Source: JBHIDJ01 sp046760105 (GTDB lineage: Bacteria > Pseudomonadota > Gammaproteobacteria > Acidiferrobacterales > SPGG2). From it: a DNA stretch of 64,000 nucleotides. The translations under genes were made by a program, and so were the position numbers. The notes under the pieces are model-generated. The model saw only the letters and a program-made list of their open reading frames with translations. It searched no databases and was not told the DNA's origin. The stretch's first letter is position 1. Each line of letters starts with the position of its first letter. The DNA lies in the NCBI GenBank assembly GCA_046760105.1, contig JBHIDJ010000002.1, positions 48,359 to 112,358 on the forward strand, read 5' to 3'. This document shows positions 11,259-22,499 of the stretch, piece by piece.

Positions 11259-11725
11259 AGGGCGCACTGGAGGGTGGTTGGGCAACCACGCAGCTGGATA
11301 AGCTTATCAACTGGACGCGCACGGGGTCCTTGTGGCCCATGACTTTCGGCCTTGCCTGCTGTGCCGTCGAGATGATGCACGCCGCCGCCTCCCGCTACGA
11401 CATGGACCGCTTCGGCATTATGTTTCGAGCCAGTCCGCGGCAGTCGGACGTGATGATCGTGGCCGGCACCTTGTGCAACAAGATGGCCCCGGCGCTGCGC
11501 AAGGTCTACGATCAAATGGCGGAGCCGCGTTGGGTGATCTCCATGGGCTCCTGCGCCAACGGCGGTGGTTATTACCATTACTCCTATTCAGTGGTGCGTG
11601 GCTGCGATCGTATCGTTCCTGTCGACATTTACGTCCCCGGTTGCCCGCCGACGGCCGAGCAGTTGCTTTACGGCATCATTCAGCTGCAGAAAAAAATAAA
11701 ACGCACCAATACCATCGCGCGGTAA
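11249..11725 (+). CDS. nuoB: NADH-quinone oxidoreductase subunit B
   Basis: Carries cluster N2, the [4Fe-4S] centre that reduces quinone. The 158 residues show the tandem cysteines in [12 protein letters not shown], then [10 protein letters not shown] and VPGCPPTAE, together the four N2 ligands. ATG 11249 lies within the nuoA 3' end behind an AGAAGGGGG site. Confidence 0.98.
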   Translation: MGIEGALEGGWATTQLDKLINWTRTGSLWPMTFGLACCAVEMMHAAASRYDMDRFGIMFRASPRQSDVMIVAGTLCNKMAPALRKVYDQMAEPRWVISMGSCANGGGYYHYSYSVVRGCDRIVPVDIYVPGCPPTAEQLLYGIIQLQKKIKRTNTIAR

Positions 11726-11745
11726 TCAGGAAAGAGAATCGCTTT

Positions 11746-12357
11746 ATGGCTGATTTACCTCAGGCCGTCACTGCACAGGCCCAGGCAAAGTTCGGCGATT
11801 CGATTACCAATATCATTGAGGCGGTCGGCGAACTGACGCTTGAGATCAAACGCGAAGACGTGCGAGAGGTGTGCCGTATTTTGCGTGATGATCCTTTTTT
11901 CTCATTCGAACAACTGATCGATCTGTGTGGTGTTGATTACCAGGATTACCGGCGTGAAGCGCCTGAAGGCGCGAGCCAAGGCCCGCGTTTCGCCGTGGTG
12001 TATCATCTGCTTACGCTTAAGCACAACCGACGTCTTCGCCTACGCGCCTTCCTCGACGACGAGCTGCCAATCGTAGACTCGGTTGTCGATATCTGGAACT
12101 CCGCCAATTGGTATGAACGCGAGGCCTTCGATCTCTTCGGTATCGTGTTCGAGGGACACCCGGATCTGCGCCGGATCCTGACTGATTACGGTTTTGTTGG
12201 CCATCCGTTCCGCAAGGACTTCCCCCTAATCGGTGAGGTGGAAATGCGTTATGACGCGGAAAAGCAACGGGTGGTCTATGAACCGGTAAGCATCGAGCCA
12301 AGGATTCTCGTGCCACGCGTCATTCGTGAGGAGGGTTTCGGTGGCAGAAATCCGTAA
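11746..12357 (+). CDS. nuoC: NADH-quinone oxidoreductase subunit C
   Basis: The 30-kDa type subunit of the peripheral arm, here a separate 203-residue protein rather than the NuoCD fusion of enterobacteria. Family signatures are [27 protein letters not shown] and [13 protein letters not shown] 11746 follows an AGGAAAGAG site. The end overlaps nuoD by 17 bases. Confidence 0.97.
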   Translation: MADLPQAVTAQAQAKFGDSITNIIEAVGELTLEIKREDVREVCRILRDDPFFSFEQLIDLCGVDYQDYRREAPEGASQGPRFAVVYHLLTLKHNRRLRLRAFLDDELPIVDSVVDIWNSANWYEREAFDLFGIVFEGHPDLRRILTDYGFVGHPFRKDFPLIGEVEMRYDAEKQRVVYEPVSIEPRILVPRVIREEGFGGRNP

Positions 12358-13594
12358 CTACACGATGAACTTCGGCCCGCAGCACCCTGCCGCCCATGGC
12401 GTGCTACGGTTGGTGTTGGAGCTTGACGGTGAGGTCATTCAGCGTGCTGATCCACATATCGGCCTGTTACATCGCGCCACCGAAAAGCTCGCTGAAAGCA
12501 AGCCCTATAGCCAAAGTATCGGTTACATGGACCGGTTGGATTATGTGTCCATGATGTGCAACGAGCACGGCTATGTGCTGGCGATGGAGAAGCTGTTGGG
12601 GGTCACGCCACCGATTCGTGCGCAGTATATCCGTGTTATGTTTGACGAGATCACCCGCGTTCTGAATCATTTACTGTTTTTGGCTTCGTATGCGCTGGAC
12701 CTCGGAGCCATGACAGTGTTCCTGTATTGTTTCCGCGAACGCGAGGACCTTTTTGACTGTTATGAGGCGGTATCGGGTGCGCGTATGCACGCGAACTATT
12801 ATCGGGTGGGCGGGGTATACCGGGATCTGCCAGACACAATGCCCCAGTATCGGCCGTCGAAGTGGCACAACGACAAGGATGTGAAGCGACGGAACGTGAA
12901 TCGCCAAGGTTCCCTGCTCGACTTCATCTGGGACTTCACCGAGCGCTTTCCCAAGTACATCGATGATTACGAGACGCTGCTCACGGACAACCGCATATGG
13001 AAACAACGCACGGTCGATATCGGTGTGGTTCCACCCGAGCGTGCACTGCAGTTGGGCTTTACAGGACCTATGCTGCGGGCATCCGGCGTCGAGTGGGATC
13101 TGCGCAAGAAGCAGCCCTATGAGGTATACGACAAAGTCGATTTTGATATCCCGGTCGGCAGCAACGGCGACTGCTACGACCGTTATCTGGTACGTGTCGA
13201 GGAGATGCGCCAGTCCAACAGGATTATCCGCCAGTGTGTTGAATGGTTGCGCAACAACCAGGGCCCCGTGATCGTCGACGACCACAAGTTGGTAGCGCCC
13301 CGGCGCGAGGAAATGAAGGACGACATGGAGTCGTTGATTCACCATTTCAAACTCTTTACCGAAGGCTTTTGTATCCCGGAAGGCGAAGCCTACGCGGCCG
13401 TGGAGGCGCCCAAGGGTGAGTTCGGAGTCTATCTGGTATCCGACGGCGCCAATAAGCCCTACCGGCTTAAGATCCGTGCCCCTGCCTTTGTCCATCTGGC
13501 GGCCATGGACGAGATGGCCCGTGGGCACATGATCGCTGACGTCGTGGCGATTATCGCGACCCAGGATATCGTGTTCGGAGAGGTCGACCGATGA
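12341..13594 (+). CDS. nuoD: NADH-quinone oxidoreductase subunit D
   Basis: The 49-kDa type subunit that with NuoB forms the quinone-binding site. The 417 residues begin [20 protein letters not shown], with the quinone-site His in HPAAHG, and include [13 protein letters not shown] place the start at GTG 12341 with GAGGAGGG six bases upstream; the annotatable frame extends a few codons further back. It overlaps both nuoC and nuoE. Confidence 0.97.
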   Translation: MAEIRNYTMNFGPQHPAAHGVLRLVLELDGEVIQRADPHIGLLHRATEKLAESKPYSQSIGYMDRLDYVSMMCNEHGYVLAMEKLLGVTPPIRAQYIRVMFDEITRVLNHLLFLASYALDLGAMTVFLYCFREREDLFDCYEAVSGARMHANYYRVGGVYRDLPDTMPQYRPSKWHNDKDVKRRNVNRQGSLLDFIWDFTERFPKYIDDYETLLTDNRIWKQRTVDIGVVPPERALQLGFTGPMLRASGVEWDLRKKQPYEVYDKVDFDIPVGSNGDCYDRYLVRVEEMRQSNRIIRQCVEWLRNNQGPVIVDDHKLVAPRREEMKDDMESLIHHFKLFTEGFCIPEGEAYAAVEAPKGEFGVYLVSDGANKPYRLKIRAPAFVHLAAMDEMARGHMIADVVAIIATQDIVFGEVDR

Positions 13595-14100
13595 CGGCGC
13601 AAAGCCAGCCTAAATTTCTGATCGACCTGTTGACGCCAGAGTCACGCGCGCAGATCGACCACTGGATCGTCAAGTATCCCCCGGATCAGAAACAGGCGGC
13701 GGTGATGGCGGCGCTCAATATCGTGCAGGAACAGAACGGCGGCTGGCTCACGACGGATCTTATGGACGCCGTCGCCGAGTACCTGGAGATGCCACCCATC
13801 GCGGTCTACGAAGTGGCGAGCTTCTACACGATGTACGATTTGAAACCCGTAGGGCGCCACAAGATCTATGTGTGCACCAATATTTCGTGCATGCTCTGTG
13901 GGTCCGACGTCATTGTCCAGCATCTTCAGAAGAAACTGGGTATTAAGCTGGGCGGGACCACGCCGGATGCTAAGTTCACTCTCAAGGAGAGCGAATGTCT
14001 CGCGGCCTGTGCCGGTGCCCCCATGTTCATGGTCGACAAGAAGTACTACGAGAACCTGACACCGGACAAGGTCGACGCGATTCTCGACAAGCTGGAGTAA
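13591..14100 (+). CDS. nuoE: NADH-quinone oxidoreductase subunit E
   Basis: The 24-kDa type subunit of the NADH dehydrogenase module, carrying [2Fe-2S] cluster N1a. The 169 residues show the ligands in [10 protein letters not shown] and [14 protein letters not shown] 13591 overlaps the nuoD stop in ATGA, consistent with translational coupling. Confidence 0.97.
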   Translation: MTAQSQPKFLIDLLTPESRAQIDHWIVKYPPDQKQAAVMAALNIVQEQNGGWLTTDLMDAVAEYLEMPPIAVYEVASFYTMYDLKPVGRHKIYVCTNISCMLCGSDVIVQHLQKKLGIKLGGTTPDAKFTLKESECLAACAGAPMFMVDKKYYENLTPDKVDAILDKLE

Positions 14101-14105
14101 ACGCG

Positions 14106-15416
14106 GTGCTCAACGAAGTTTGTTTTGCGAATCTTAAACTCAAAGAACCGTGGACGCTTCGGACCTACGAGAGGGCCGGGGGTTACGAGATATGGCGTAG
14201 GGTTTTGAACGAAAGGACCCCGGCCGAAAAAATTATCGAGGAGATCAAAGCAGCGGCGCTACGTGGCCGAGGTGGAGCCGGGTTTCCCACCGGTTTGAAG
14301 TGGAGTTTCATGCCGCGATCCGCCCCCGGGCCGAAGTATCTCGTCTGTAACTCCGACGAAGGCGAACCCGGGACCTGCAAAGACCGCGAGATCCTGCGCT
14401 ATAACCCGCATGCGATTATCGAGGGGATGGCAATTGCCGGTTATGCGATCGGCGCCACGGTGGGTTACAACTACCTGCGTGGAGAATTCCACGAGCCCTT
14501 TGAGCGCTGCGAAGCGGCAACGCAGGAAGCGTATGCAGCCGGGCTGCTCGGCCAGAACATTCTCGATGCGGGTGTCGATTTCGACCTTTATAACCTGCTC
14601 GGTGCGGGTGCCTACATCGTCGGCGAGGAAACCGCGATGCTCGAATCCATCGAGGGCAAAAAAGCACTGCCGCGCTACAAACCGCCTTTCCCGGCGAACT
14701 ATGGCGTATTCGGGCATCCGACCACTGTTAACAACACCGAAACCCTGGCGTCAGTACCTTACGTCTTACGGCATGGGCCGCAAAAATTTCTCGAAATGGG
14801 CAAACCCAATAACGGCGGAACAAAGATCTTTTCGGTTTCAGGCCACGTCAACAAGCCGGGTAACTACGAAATCCCGCTCGGCACACCGTTTGCCAAGTTA
14901 CTCGAGCTGGCAGGTGGAGTACGCCATGGCTATCGGCTCAAAGCGGTAATTCCGGGCGGGACGTCGGCAAAAGTGCTACCGGCAGAGATTATGATGGAGC
15001 TCGATATGGATTTCGATTCACTCGCCAAGGCAGGTTCCATGCTTGGCTCGGGTGCTGTGGTGATCATGGATGAAACGACCTGTATGGTACAGGCGCTCGG
15101 ACGCATCGCACATTTTTATTATGAGGAGTCCTGCGGCCAGTGTACGCCGTGTCGCGAGGGTAGTGGCTGGCTGACGCGGGTGATCCACCGCATCGAGCAC
15201 GGTCAGGGCCGGCCGGAGGAACTGGACATGCTGGACGACGTCGCGAGCAAGATCGAGGGTCGCACCATTTGCGCCTTCGGGGAGGCCACCGCATGGCCTG
15301 TGCGAAGCTTCGTCCATCATTTCCGGGATGAATTTCAGTACCATATCGATCACGGCCACTGCATGCCCGGCACCGGCAAGTATGAGTTGCCGCGTAGGGG
15401 AGCGAGCACGTCATGA
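14106..15416 (+). CDS. nuoF: NADH-quinone oxidoreductase subunit F
   Basis: Binds NADH and FMN and carries [4Fe-4S] cluster N3; the electron entry point of complex I. In 436 residues: the FMN/NADH glycine-rich [13 protein letters not shown] (about 56-68) and the cluster motif [12 protein letters not shown] near residue 343, with the fourth Cys in TICAFGEA. The start is GTG 14106 with GGAG just upstream at the nuoE stop. The open frame extends farther back only out of family context. Confidence 0.97.
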   Translation: MLNEVCFANLKLKEPWTLRTYERAGGYEIWRRVLNERTPAEKIIEEIKAAALRGRGGAGFPTGLKWSFMPRSAPGPKYLVCNSDEGEPGTCKDREILRYNPHAIIEGMAIAGYAIGATVGYNYLRGEFHEPFERCEAATQEAYAAGLLGQNILDAGVDFDLYNLLGAGAYIVGEETAMLESIEGKKALPRYKPPFPANYGVFGHPTTVNNTETLASVPYVLRHGPQKFLEMGKPNNGGTKIFSVSGHVNKPGNYEIPLGTPFAKLLELAGGVRHGYRLKAVIPGGTSAKVLPAEIMMELDMDFDSLAKAGSMLGSGAVVIMDETTCMVQALGRIAHFYYEESCGQCTPCREGSGWLTRVIHRIEHGQGRPEELDMLDDVASKIEGRTICAFGEATAWPVRSFVHHFRDEFQYHIDHGHCMPGTGKYELPRRGASTS

Positions 15417-17833
15417 GCGCGAAAGCGCAGAACAAGACCGAACCCCCAGCGACTGATGTGGTTACCATTGAGGTCAATGGCAAGCCGTTACAGGCTAAGA
15501 AGGGCAGCATGGTCATCCAGGTGACGGATGCGGCCGGTATCTATATCCCGCGCTTTTGTTATCACCATAAGTTATCGGTGGCGGCCAACTGTCGCATGTG
15601 CCTGGTTGAAGTTGAGAAGACGCCAAAGCCCGTGCCCGCGTGTGCGACTCCGGTCGCCGATGGCATGAAGGTCTTTACCCAGTCAGAACTGGCCCGCGAT
15701 GCGCAGAAAGGTGTGATGGAGTTTTTGCTCATCAATCATCCGCTCGATTGCCCGATTTGTGATCAGGGCGGTGAGTGCCCGCTGCAGGACTTGGCCCTCG
15801 GTTATGGCAAGGATGTTTCCCGCTACGCGGAAAAAAAGCGGGTCGTGGACGACAAAGACATCGGGCCTTTGATCGCCACCGACATGACACGCTGCATCCA
15901 CTGCACCCGCTGCGTCCGTTTTGGTCAGGAGATTGCCGGCATTATGGAGCTCGGCGCCACCGGGCGCGGTGAGCACACCGAGATCGGGACTTTTATTGAA
16001 AGAAGTGTCGACTCAGAGCTCTCGGGTAATGTCATCGACCTGTGCCCGGTTGGTGCTCTTACCTCCAAACCGTACCGGTTCACGGCGCGCGCGTGGGAGC
16101 TGATTAACCATGATGCCATCAGCCCGCACGATTGCGTTGGCTCTAACCTGAATGTGCAGGTTCGGCATCACAAGGTGATGCGCGTGTTGCCACGTGAAAA
16201 CGAGGCCATCAACGAGTGTTGGCTGTCCGACCGCGACCGCTATAGCTACGAAGCGGTGAACAGCGAAGAACGCCTGCAAGTTCCAATGATCCGCGAGAAT
16301 GGCCGCTGGACCGAAGTCGACTGGAATACGGCGTTGGCGTTCGCCGTCACGGGCTTGAGGAAGGTGATGGACGAGCATGGCCCGGATCAACTTGGCGCTT
16401 TGGCGGCGCCAACGTCGACGTTGGAGGAGTTTTACTTATTACAAAAGCTCATGCGGTCGTTGGGGTCGGCGAACGTCGATCATCGATTGCGCCAGCTGGA
16501 TTTCAGCGATGACGATAACGCGCCGGTTTTCCCTTGGTTGGGGCAGTCGATCGAAGACTTAGACAATCTCGAGGCGCTATTACTGGTGGGTTCCAATGTT
16601 CGTAAGGACCAGCCAATCCTCGGGCATCGTGTGCGTAAGGCGAGCCGCAAGGGCGCGCGCATCATGGCCATCAACCCGGTGGATTACGATCTTGCCTTCA
16701 AGCTCGCACACAAAGTCGTTACCGATCCGGCCAATATGAAGGTATCACTCGCACGTGTGGCCAAGGTGTTGGCCGCCGGCAACCGCGTGATCGCTCGGCC
16801 GGCGCCGGCGTGGATGCAAAGCATTGAGCCGGGACAGGAAGAGCGGGCGATTGCGGACGTTCTCGCGCGCCACGACCGCGTCGCCGTGCTGCTCGGCAAT
16901 TTTGCGGCGAGTCATCCTGAGGCGGCGCAGCTGCGCGCACTGGCCGAGCTGGTGGCGGAGCTCGCCTCTGCCAACTTAGGTTTCCTGTGTGAGGCCAACA
17001 GCGCCGGTGGGTGGCTCGCCGGCTGCGTGCCCCACCGCGGGCCCACTGGGCATACCGCACGCGCGGGCCGTCATGCGCACGCCATGATCAGCGATCTGCT
17101 CAAAGGCTATATTTTGTTGGGCGTTGAGCCCGAGCTTGATTGTTTGGACGGTCAGCGCACACGTCAAGCCATGGAGACCGCCGACTTTGTTGTGATGCTG
17201 TCGCCCTTCAAGCCGTCGCCGGCCACGACGAACGCGCTGGCGTACGCCAACGTGCTACTGCCGCTGACGCCGTTTACAGAGACCGCGGGGACCTTTGTCA
17301 ACTGCGAAGGCCGGCTGCAGGCCTTTGGCAGCGCGGCGCCGCCTCTAGGCGAGGCACGGCCAGGATGGAAGATTCTGCGCGTACTCGGCAATCTGTTCGG
17401 CCAGCCCGGATTTGACTATGTGCGGGTCGAGGACATACGTACGGAGCTTGATTTGGCCGACCTTACACCTTCCGCGGAACTGAAGCAGCGCACGCTTCCC
17501 GATCGGCTGGATGGAGAGGTGCCGGAACTTGTGCGTATTACTGAGGTGCCCATCTACGCGATCGACAACCTGGTACGCCGCGCACCAGCGCTGCAGAAAA
17601 GCGCTGATAATCCCCCGCCGGCGGCGCGGATGAATTCCAGGCAAGTTGAACAACTCCGTCTTACCGCGGCAGGCAAGGTGATTGTGCGTATGCTCGACGG
17701 CGAGACCACCTTGGATCTGATCGTCGACGCGCGCATACCCGACCGCTGTGCCCTCGTGCCCGCGGGTTATCCAGAAACATCCGCCCTCGGCCCCCACGGT
17801 GCGGTCAGCGTTTCCAGGGCTGAGCGCACATGA
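15413..17833 (+). CDS. nuoG: NADH-quinone oxidoreductase subunit G
   Basis: The largest peripheral-arm subunit, 806 residues. The N-terminal ferredoxin-like part binds N1b (CYHH...CRMC...C), then [18 protein letters not shown] gives the His-ligated N5, and [11 protein letters not shown] with a later CPVGAL gives N4. The rest resembles a molybdopterin oxidoreductase without cofactor function. The segment after this ([14 protein letters not shown]) has a single Cys where E. coli and Thermus have the CxxCxxxC ligands of the extra N7 cluster, so N7 is probably absent, as in mitochondria-like enzymes. ATG 15413 overlaps the nuoF stop. Confidence 0.96.
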   Translation: MSAKAQNKTEPPATDVVTIEVNGKPLQAKKGSMVIQVTDAAGIYIPRFCYHHKLSVAANCRMCLVEVEKTPKPVPACATPVADGMKVFTQSELARDAQKGVMEFLLINHPLDCPICDQGGECPLQDLALGYGKDVSRYAEKKRVVDDKDIGPLIATDMTRCIHCTRCVRFGQEIAGIMELGATGRGEHTEIGTFIERSVDSELSGNVIDLCPVGALTSKPYRFTARAWELINHDAISPHDCVGSNLNVQVRHHKVMRVLPRENEAINECWLSDRDRYSYEAVNSEERLQVPMIRENGRWTEVDWNTALAFAVTGLRKVMDEHGPDQLGALAAPTSTLEEFYLLQKLMRSLGSANVDHRLRQLDFSDDDNAPVFPWLGQSIEDLDNLEALLLVGSNVRKDQPILGHRVRKASRKGARIMAINPVDYDLAFKLAHKVVTDPANMKVSLARVAKVLAAGNRVIARPAPAWMQSIEPGQEERAIADVLARHDRVAVLLGNFAASHPEAAQLRALAELVAELASANLGFLCEANSAGGWLAGCVPHRGPTGHTARAGRHAHAMISDLLKGYILLGVEPELDCLDGQRTRQAMETADFVVMLSPFKPSPATTNALAYANVLLPLTPFTETAGTFVNCEGRLQAFGSAAPPLGEARPGWKILRVLGNLFGQPGFDYVRVEDIRTELDLADLTPSAELKQRTLPDRLDGEVPELVRITEVPIYAIDNLVRRAPALQKSADNPPPAARMNSRQVEQLRLTAAGKVIVRMLDGETTLDLIVDARIPDRCALVPAGYPETSALGPHGAVSVSRAERT

Positions 17834-18873
17834 TCGAGGTCTTGCAATCGCTGTGGAACGGGTTTCCCGACTGGTCGCAAATCACGCTGATTAATCTCGG
17901 CCTAATCTTCGCAATCGCGGTGCCGCTGCTGCTGGCGGTAGCCTATCTCACCTTTGCCGAACGCAAGCTGATCGGCTACATGCAGGTGCGCATCGGCCCG
18001 AACCGGGTCGGACCGCGGGGCTGGCTGCAGCCCGTTGCTGACGGCGTTAAGCTGCTGCTTAAAGAGATCATCATTCCCGCCAACGCCAACACGTACCTGT
18101 TTGTCATCGCACCAGTACTTGCTATTGCCCCCGCCCTAGTCGCCTGGGCGGTGATCCCGTTTACTGATAAGTTGGTACTCGCCAACATAGATGCCAGCCT
18201 GCTGTTCATCTTGGCTTTAACCTCTGTGGGCGTGTACGGCGTCATTGTCGCGGGCTGGGCGTCGAACTCGAAGTACGCCTTTCTCGGTGCGATGCGGTTG
18301 GCGGCGCAAATTGTTGCCTACGAGATTGCTATGGGCTTTGCACTGGTCGGCGTGCTGATGGCGGCGGAGAGCTTAAATTTGCGCGAGATTGTCTTGCAAC
18401 AGCAAGGCGGGTTGCATCAGTGGTATTGTTTGCCGCTGTTCCCGCTTTTCCTGGTCTACTTCATTGCCGGCGTCGCAGAAACTAACCGTACGCCATTTGA
18501 CGTGGCTGAAGGCGAAACCGAAATCGTTGCCGGTTTTCACGTGGAATACTCGGGCATGACCTTCGCCCTATTCTTCCTCGCTGAATATGCCAATATCATC
18601 TTGATCGCAACGCTGGCGGCCATCATGTTCTTGGGCGGGTGGTTGCCACCTGTCAACTTCCCGCCGTTCACCTGGATTCCGCCCCTTGCCTGGCTGTTGA
18701 TCAAGATCAGCATAATGGTGTTCCTCTTCTTGTGGTTTCGTGCGACGTTTCCTCGTTACCGTTACGACCAGATCATGCGTTTGGGCTGGAAGGTTTTCAT
18801 CCCAGTGACCCTGGTTTGGATTGTGGTTCTCGGGGTGGCGATGCAAACGCCAATCGGGTTTTTGTTCCACTAG
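17830..18873 (+). CDS. nuoH: NADH-quinone oxidoreductase subunit H
   Basis: Membrane subunit that forms the quinone chamber at the arm junction. The 347 residues contain about eight or nine transmembrane helices and the conserved loops [19 protein letters not shown] and [24 protein letters not shown] 17830 overlaps the nuoG stop in ATGA. Confidence 0.97.
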   Translation: MIEVLQSLWNGFPDWSQITLINLGLIFAIAVPLLLAVAYLTFAERKLIGYMQVRIGPNRVGPRGWLQPVADGVKLLLKEIIIPANANTYLFVIAPVLAIAPALVAWAVIPFTDKLVLANIDASLLFILALTSVGVYGVIVAGWASNSKYAFLGAMRLAAQIVAYEIAMGFALVGVLMAAESLNLREIVLQQQGGLHQWYCLPLFPLFLVYFIAGVAETNRTPFDVAEGETEIVAGFHVEYSGMTFALFFLAEYANIILIATLAAIMFLGGWLPPVNFPPFTWIPPLAWLLIKISIMVFLFLWFRATFPRYRYDQIMRLGWKVFIPVTLVWIVVLGVAMQTPIGFLFH

Positions 18874-18901
18874 TCCAGAGGCCGGACCAGCGAGTATCGG
18901 A

Positions 18902-19390
18902 ATGAATGCGGTCAAGCGATATCTAAAAAGTTTTCTACTGTTTGAGCTTATCAAGGGATTGATGGTGACCGGGCGGCATCTGTTCGCACGCAAGATTACC
19001 GTGCAGTATCCAGAGGAACGGACCCCACAGTCTCCACGCTTCCGTGGACTGCATGCGTTGCGCCGCTATCCCAACGGCGAGGAACGGTGTATCGCGTGCA
19101 AGCTGTGTGAAGCCGTGTGTCCGGCGCTTGCAATAACCATCGAGTCGGAGGAGCGTGCCGATGGCACACGTCGCACGACCCGTTATGACATCGATCTATT
19201 CAAATGCATTTACTGCGGCTTTTGTGAGGAATCCTGTCCGGTGGACTCGATCGTGGAGACGCGCTTTTTTGAGTTTCATTTCGAGAATCGCGACGAGAAC
19301 ATCATTACTAAACAACAGCTGTTGGCGGTAGGGGATAAATTTGAAAAACAACTTGCCGCCGATCGTGCGGCAGACGCAAGATATAAATAG
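18902..19390 (+). CDS. nuoI: NADH-quinone oxidoreductase subunit I
   Basis: Peripheral-arm subunit carrying [4Fe-4S] clusters N6a and N6b. The 162 residues hold two ferredoxin motifs, [12 protein letters not shown] and [15 protein letters not shown] 18902 gives the amphipathic N-terminus [19 protein letters not shown]. The last codons (DARYK) run into sequence resembling the heptad repeat that follows at 19394. Confidence 0.96.
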   Translation: MNAVKRYLKSFLLFELIKGLMVTGRHLFARKITVQYPEERTPQSPRFRGLHALRRYPNGEERCIACKLCEAVCPALAITIESEERADGTRRTTRYDIDLFKCIYCGFCEESCPVDSIVETRFFEFHFENRDENIITKQQLLAVGDKFEKQLAADRAADARYK

Positions 19391-19393
19391 AAA

Positions 19394-19494
19394 CCAGTAG
19401 CAAGTCGGAAGTAGCAAGTAGCAAGGCGAAACCGATCGCCTTAGATCCAGCAGTTACTTGCTACTTGCTACTTGCTACTTGCCACTTGCAACTG
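19394..19494. repeat. AGCAAGT heptad inverted repeat before nuoJ
   Basis: The left arm (about 19395-19426) has 7-base units close to AGCAAGT. The right arm (about 19454-19492) has five consecutive units of the complement type ACTTGCT, ending with ACTTGCA. The arms can pair around a loop of about 27 bases, and the right arm ends 8 bases before the nuoJ ATG. It interrupts the nuo operon between nuoI and nuoJ. A related copy lies before the yheT-like gene at 38427-38552. Confidence 0.85.
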
Positions 19495-19502
19495 AGACAG
19501 AA

Positions 19503-20108
19503 ATGACCTTCGAACAGTTTGTCTTTTACCTTTTGGCGGCAGTATTGCTGTTGGCCGCGGCCATGGTCATTACGATACGCAATCCGGTAAAGGCGGCCTT
19601 GTTTCTGGTGCTCGCGTTCTTTAACGCTGCCGGACTTTGGATTCTCCTCGAGGCGGAGTTTCTGGCCATCGTGTTGGTGCTGGTTTATGTAGGCGCAGTA
19701 ATGGTGCTGTTTTTGTTTGTGGTGATGATGCTGGATGTCAACCTGGTGCGCCTGCGTGAAGGATTTGGTGAATATCTGCCGATCGGGGGCATTGTCGCAG
19801 TGTTACTGGTGCTGGAGATGGCGATCATTCTCGGTCCCAGGCATTTTGGTTTGGACAAGTTTCCCGCCCCTGCGGGGCATCCGGCGGATTACAGCAACAC
19901 GCGCGAGTTGGGTCGTGTGTTGTATACGTTCTATGTTTATCCGTTTGAGATTGCAGCATTAATCCTGCTGGTCGCCATCATCGCGGCGATCGCGCTTGCA
20001 TTGCGCAAACGTAAGGACACGAAGTACCAAGATCCCAGACAACAGATCCGTGTCCAACGCGAAGAGCGAGTGCGCCTCGTCAAGATGCCGGCAGAGAAAA
20101 AAACTTGA
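19503..20108 (+). CDS. nuoJ: NADH-quinone oxidoreductase subunit J
   Basis: Membrane-arm subunit with about five transmembrane helices in 201 residues. The third helix region VLVYVGAVMVLFLFVVMMLDV is the conserved pi-bulge segment linked to coupling. ATG 19503 is used because the upstream in-frame codons are repeat sequence; a GAGA ribosome-binding site lies between repeat and start. A basic C-terminal tail follows the last helix. Confidence 0.96.
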   Translation: MTFEQFVFYLLAAVLLLAAAMVITIRNPVKAALFLVLAFFNAAGLWILLEAEFLAIVLVLVYVGAVMVLFLFVVMMLDVNLVRLREGFGEYLPIGGIVAVLLVLEMAIILGPRHFGLDKFPAPAGHPADYSNTRELGRVLYTFYVYPFEIAALILLVAIIAAIALALRKRKDTKYQDPRQQIRVQREERVRLVKMPAEKKT

Positions 20109-20112
20109 ACAA

Positions 20113-20182
20113 CTCAACGCAACGGCGCAAAGGCGCCAAGAATTCAGGAATATTCTTTGCGTTCTTAGCGTCTTCGCGTTGG
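20113..20182. repeat. GCAAAG octad inverted repeat before nuoK
   Basis: The left arm (20114-20141) contains AACGC, GGCGCAAAG and GGCGCCAAGA units; the right arm (20151-20181) contains TTCTTTGCG, TTAGCG and TCTTCGCGTT. They form an imperfect hairpin with a loop of about 9 bases. It lies between nuoJ and nuoK, 26 bases before the nuoK start. The same family occurs before nuoN and ribE. Confidence 0.8.
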
Positions 20183-20207
20183 GCTTTCGATGGGTAGATA
20201 GTAGGCG

Positions 20208-20513
20208 ATGATCCCACTATCCCATTATCTGATACTCGGGGCCATTCTGTTCTCCCTTAGCGTCGTTGGGATTTTCTTGAACCGCAAAAACGTCGTTATT
20301 TTGCTTATGGCGATTGAGCTGATGCTGCTGGCGGTCAACATCAATTTCCTCGCCTTCTCGCATTATCTCGACGACCTCGCCGGTCAGGTTTTTGTGTTTT
20401 TTATCCTGACGGTAGCGGCGGCTGAGGTGGCAATTGGTCTTGCTATCCTGATGGTAGTTTTCCGAAACCGCCGAACGATCAATGTTGAAGATCTTGACGT
20501 GCTAAAGGGTTAG
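20208..20513 (+). CDS. nuoK: NADH-quinone oxidoreductase subunit K
   Basis: Small membrane-arm subunit, 101 residues with three transmembrane helices. The buried glutamates of the proton path are visible in [11 protein letters not shown] (E36 by family position) and [13 protein letters not shown] (E72). AGTAGG precedes ATG 20208. nuoL starts 3 bases after the stop. Confidence 0.97.
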   Translation: MIPLSHYLILGAILFSLSVVGIFLNRKNVVILLMAIELMLLAVNINFLAFSHYLDDLAGQVFVFFILTVAAAEVAIGLAILMVVFRNRRTINVEDLDVLKG

Positions 20514-20516
20514 CCG

Positions 20517-22481
20517 ATGCTTGGAATTGACATCAAGGTCATCTATCTGGCTATTCCCGTTTCTTGCCTTATCGGCTCGATCGTTGCGGGCGTCTTCGGT
20601 TGGAAAATCGGGCGTCGCGCTGCGCACACGGCAGCGATATCGGGTGTGGCGCTGTCATTTTTCCTATCCCTAATCGTCCTCAAGGACGTGCTTGCGGATG
20701 GACACACCTTCAACGGCCCGGTTTATACGTGGCTCGTAAGTGGCGGAATTCCGCTGGAGGTCGGCTTTCTTATCGATCCCTTGACCGCGGTGATGATCGC
20801 CGTGGTGACGTTCGTGTCGCTGATGGTGCATATCTATACCATCGGCTATATGCACGACGACCCTGGGTACCAGCGTTTCTTCAGTTATACGGCGCTGTTT
20901 ACGTTTTTCATGCTCATGCTCGTCATGTCCAACAATTTCTTACAGTTGTTCTTTGGTTGGGAAGGCGTTGGCCTGGTGTCTTATCTCTTGATCGGGTTCT
21001 GGTTTGAACGCGATTCTGCCACCCATGCGCAACTGAAGGCTTTCTTGGTCAATCGTGCCGGGGACTTTGGGTTCCTATTGGGAATAGCCGTGATTTATCT
21101 CCATTTCGGCAGCCTGGATTACGCAGCGGTGTTCGCCATTACCCCCCAGGTGGCCGGCAACACGGTGGAGGTCATACCCGGCGTTGAGTGGAACCTCATT
21201 ACCCTGATTTGCCTGCTGCTGTTTATGGGGGCGATGGGGAAATCGGCGCAAATGCCGCTGCATGTCTGGTTGCCGGATTCGATGGAGGGCCCGACACCGA
21301 TCTCAGCCCTCATTCATGCCGCCACCATGGTAACGGCGGGCGTATTCATGGTGGCACGTATGTCACCGCTTTTTGAGTTCTCCGAGACCGCCTTGAGTGT
21401 CGTGCTTGTCATCGGGACGGTCACCGCACTTTTCCTCGGACTTGTCGCAATCGTGCAGAACGACATCAAGCGCGTGGTCGCGTACTCCACGATCTCGCAA
21501 CTCGGTTACATGATGGTGGGCAATGCCGTCTCAGCCTACGCGGCGGGCATTTTCCACCTTGTGACACATGCGTTCTTCAAGGCGCTGCTGTTCTTGGCCG
21601 CCGGTTCGGTAATCATTGCCTTACACCATGAACAGGATATGCGGAAGATGGGTGGGCTGCGCAAGTACATGCCGGTGACGTATTGGACCATGGTTATCGG
21701 CGCGCTGGCACTCATCGGCTTCCCCGGTATGGCTGGGTTCTTCTCTAAGGACTCCATTATCGAGGCCGTGCATCACTCCGAGTTGCCGGGAAGCACGTTT
21801 GCACATATCGCCGTAATGAGTGGCGTGTTCGTCACGGCGTTTTACACCTTTCGCATGTTGTTCATGACCTTCCATGGTAAGCCGCGCATGGACGATCACA
21901 CTCTGCATCACGTCAGGGAGTCACCCTTCGTGGTTACCTTTCCACTGGTGATGTTGGCGATCCCTTCGGCGGTTGCCGGTTGGCTCTTTATTCAGCCGAT
22001 GCTTTTCGGTGACCTCTTTGGCACATCGCTCAAAGTACTGCCCCATCATGATGTGCTCGCGGAGTTAAGCGCTGATTACCACGGTGTAGGCCCGTTTATT
22101 GCCCATGGTTTACAGTCGCTTCCTTTCGTGCTCGCGGTGATCGGAATTATCGCCGCTTGGCTCTTATACGTGCGCTATCCCCATCTCCCCGATGTGTTAA
22201 GCCGTAAGGTAAGCCTCGTTTACACAGTGCTTGTTCGCAAGTATTTCTTTGACGACGTCAATGAGCTCGTGTTTGCCGCCGGTGCCAGGAAGATTGGCAC
22301 GTTGTTCTGGCAGATCGGTGACTTGACACTGATAGACGGACTTGCCGTGAACGGGACCGCACGGGTCGTCGGCTGGGTCGCTTCGATTATGCGCTATATT
22401 CAGACCGGATACGTATATCACTATGCCTTTGCGATGATCCTTGGCTTATTTTTGCTGATCACGTTTTTCCTCCACCGCTAG
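20517..22481 (+). CDS. nuoL: NADH-quinone oxidoreductase subunit L
   Basis: The distal antiporter-like subunit, 654 residues with about 16 transmembrane helices and the long lateral helix at the C-terminal end. Conserved features include FFGWEGVGLVSYLLIGFW, GKSAQMPLHVWLPDSMEGPTPISALIHAATMV and the lysine in IVQNDIKRVVAYSTISQLGYM. Full length, no frame damage. Confidence 0.97.
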   Translation: MLGIDIKVIYLAIPVSCLIGSIVAGVFGWKIGRRAAHTAAISGVALSFFLSLIVLKDVLADGHTFNGPVYTWLVSGGIPLEVGFLIDPLTAVMIAVVTFVSLMVHIYTIGYMHDDPGYQRFFSYTALFTFFMLMLVMSNNFLQLFFGWEGVGLVSYLLIGFWFERDSATHAQLKAFLVNRAGDFGFLLGIAVIYLHFGSLDYAAVFAITPQVAGNTVEVIPGVEWNLITLICLLLFMGAMGKSAQMPLHVWLPDSMEGPTPISALIHAATMVTAGVFMVARMSPLFEFSETALSVVLVIGTVTALFLGLVAIVQNDIKRVVAYSTISQLGYMMVGNAVSAYAAGIFHLVTHAFFKALLFLAAGSVIIALHHEQDMRKMGGLRKYMPVTYWTMVIGALALIGFPGMAGFFSKDSIIEAVHHSELPGSTFAHIAVMSGVFVTAFYTFRMLFMTFHGKPRMDDHTLHHVRESPFVVTFPLVMLAIPSAVAGWLFIQPMLFGDLFGTSLKVLPHHDVLAELSADYHGVGPFIAHGLQSLPFVLAVIGIIAAWLLYVRYPHLPDVLSRKVSLVYTVLVRKYFFDDVNELVFAAGARKIGTLFWQIGDLTLIDGLAVNGTARVVGWVASIMRYIQTGYVYHYAFAMILGLFLLITFFLHR

Positions 22482-22499
22482 CGTCGGACTAACAACAAT

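Noticed and set aside
12671..13528. 285-codon minus-strand frame opposite nuoD
   Set aside because: Antisense to a complete conserved gene and without a plausible start context.
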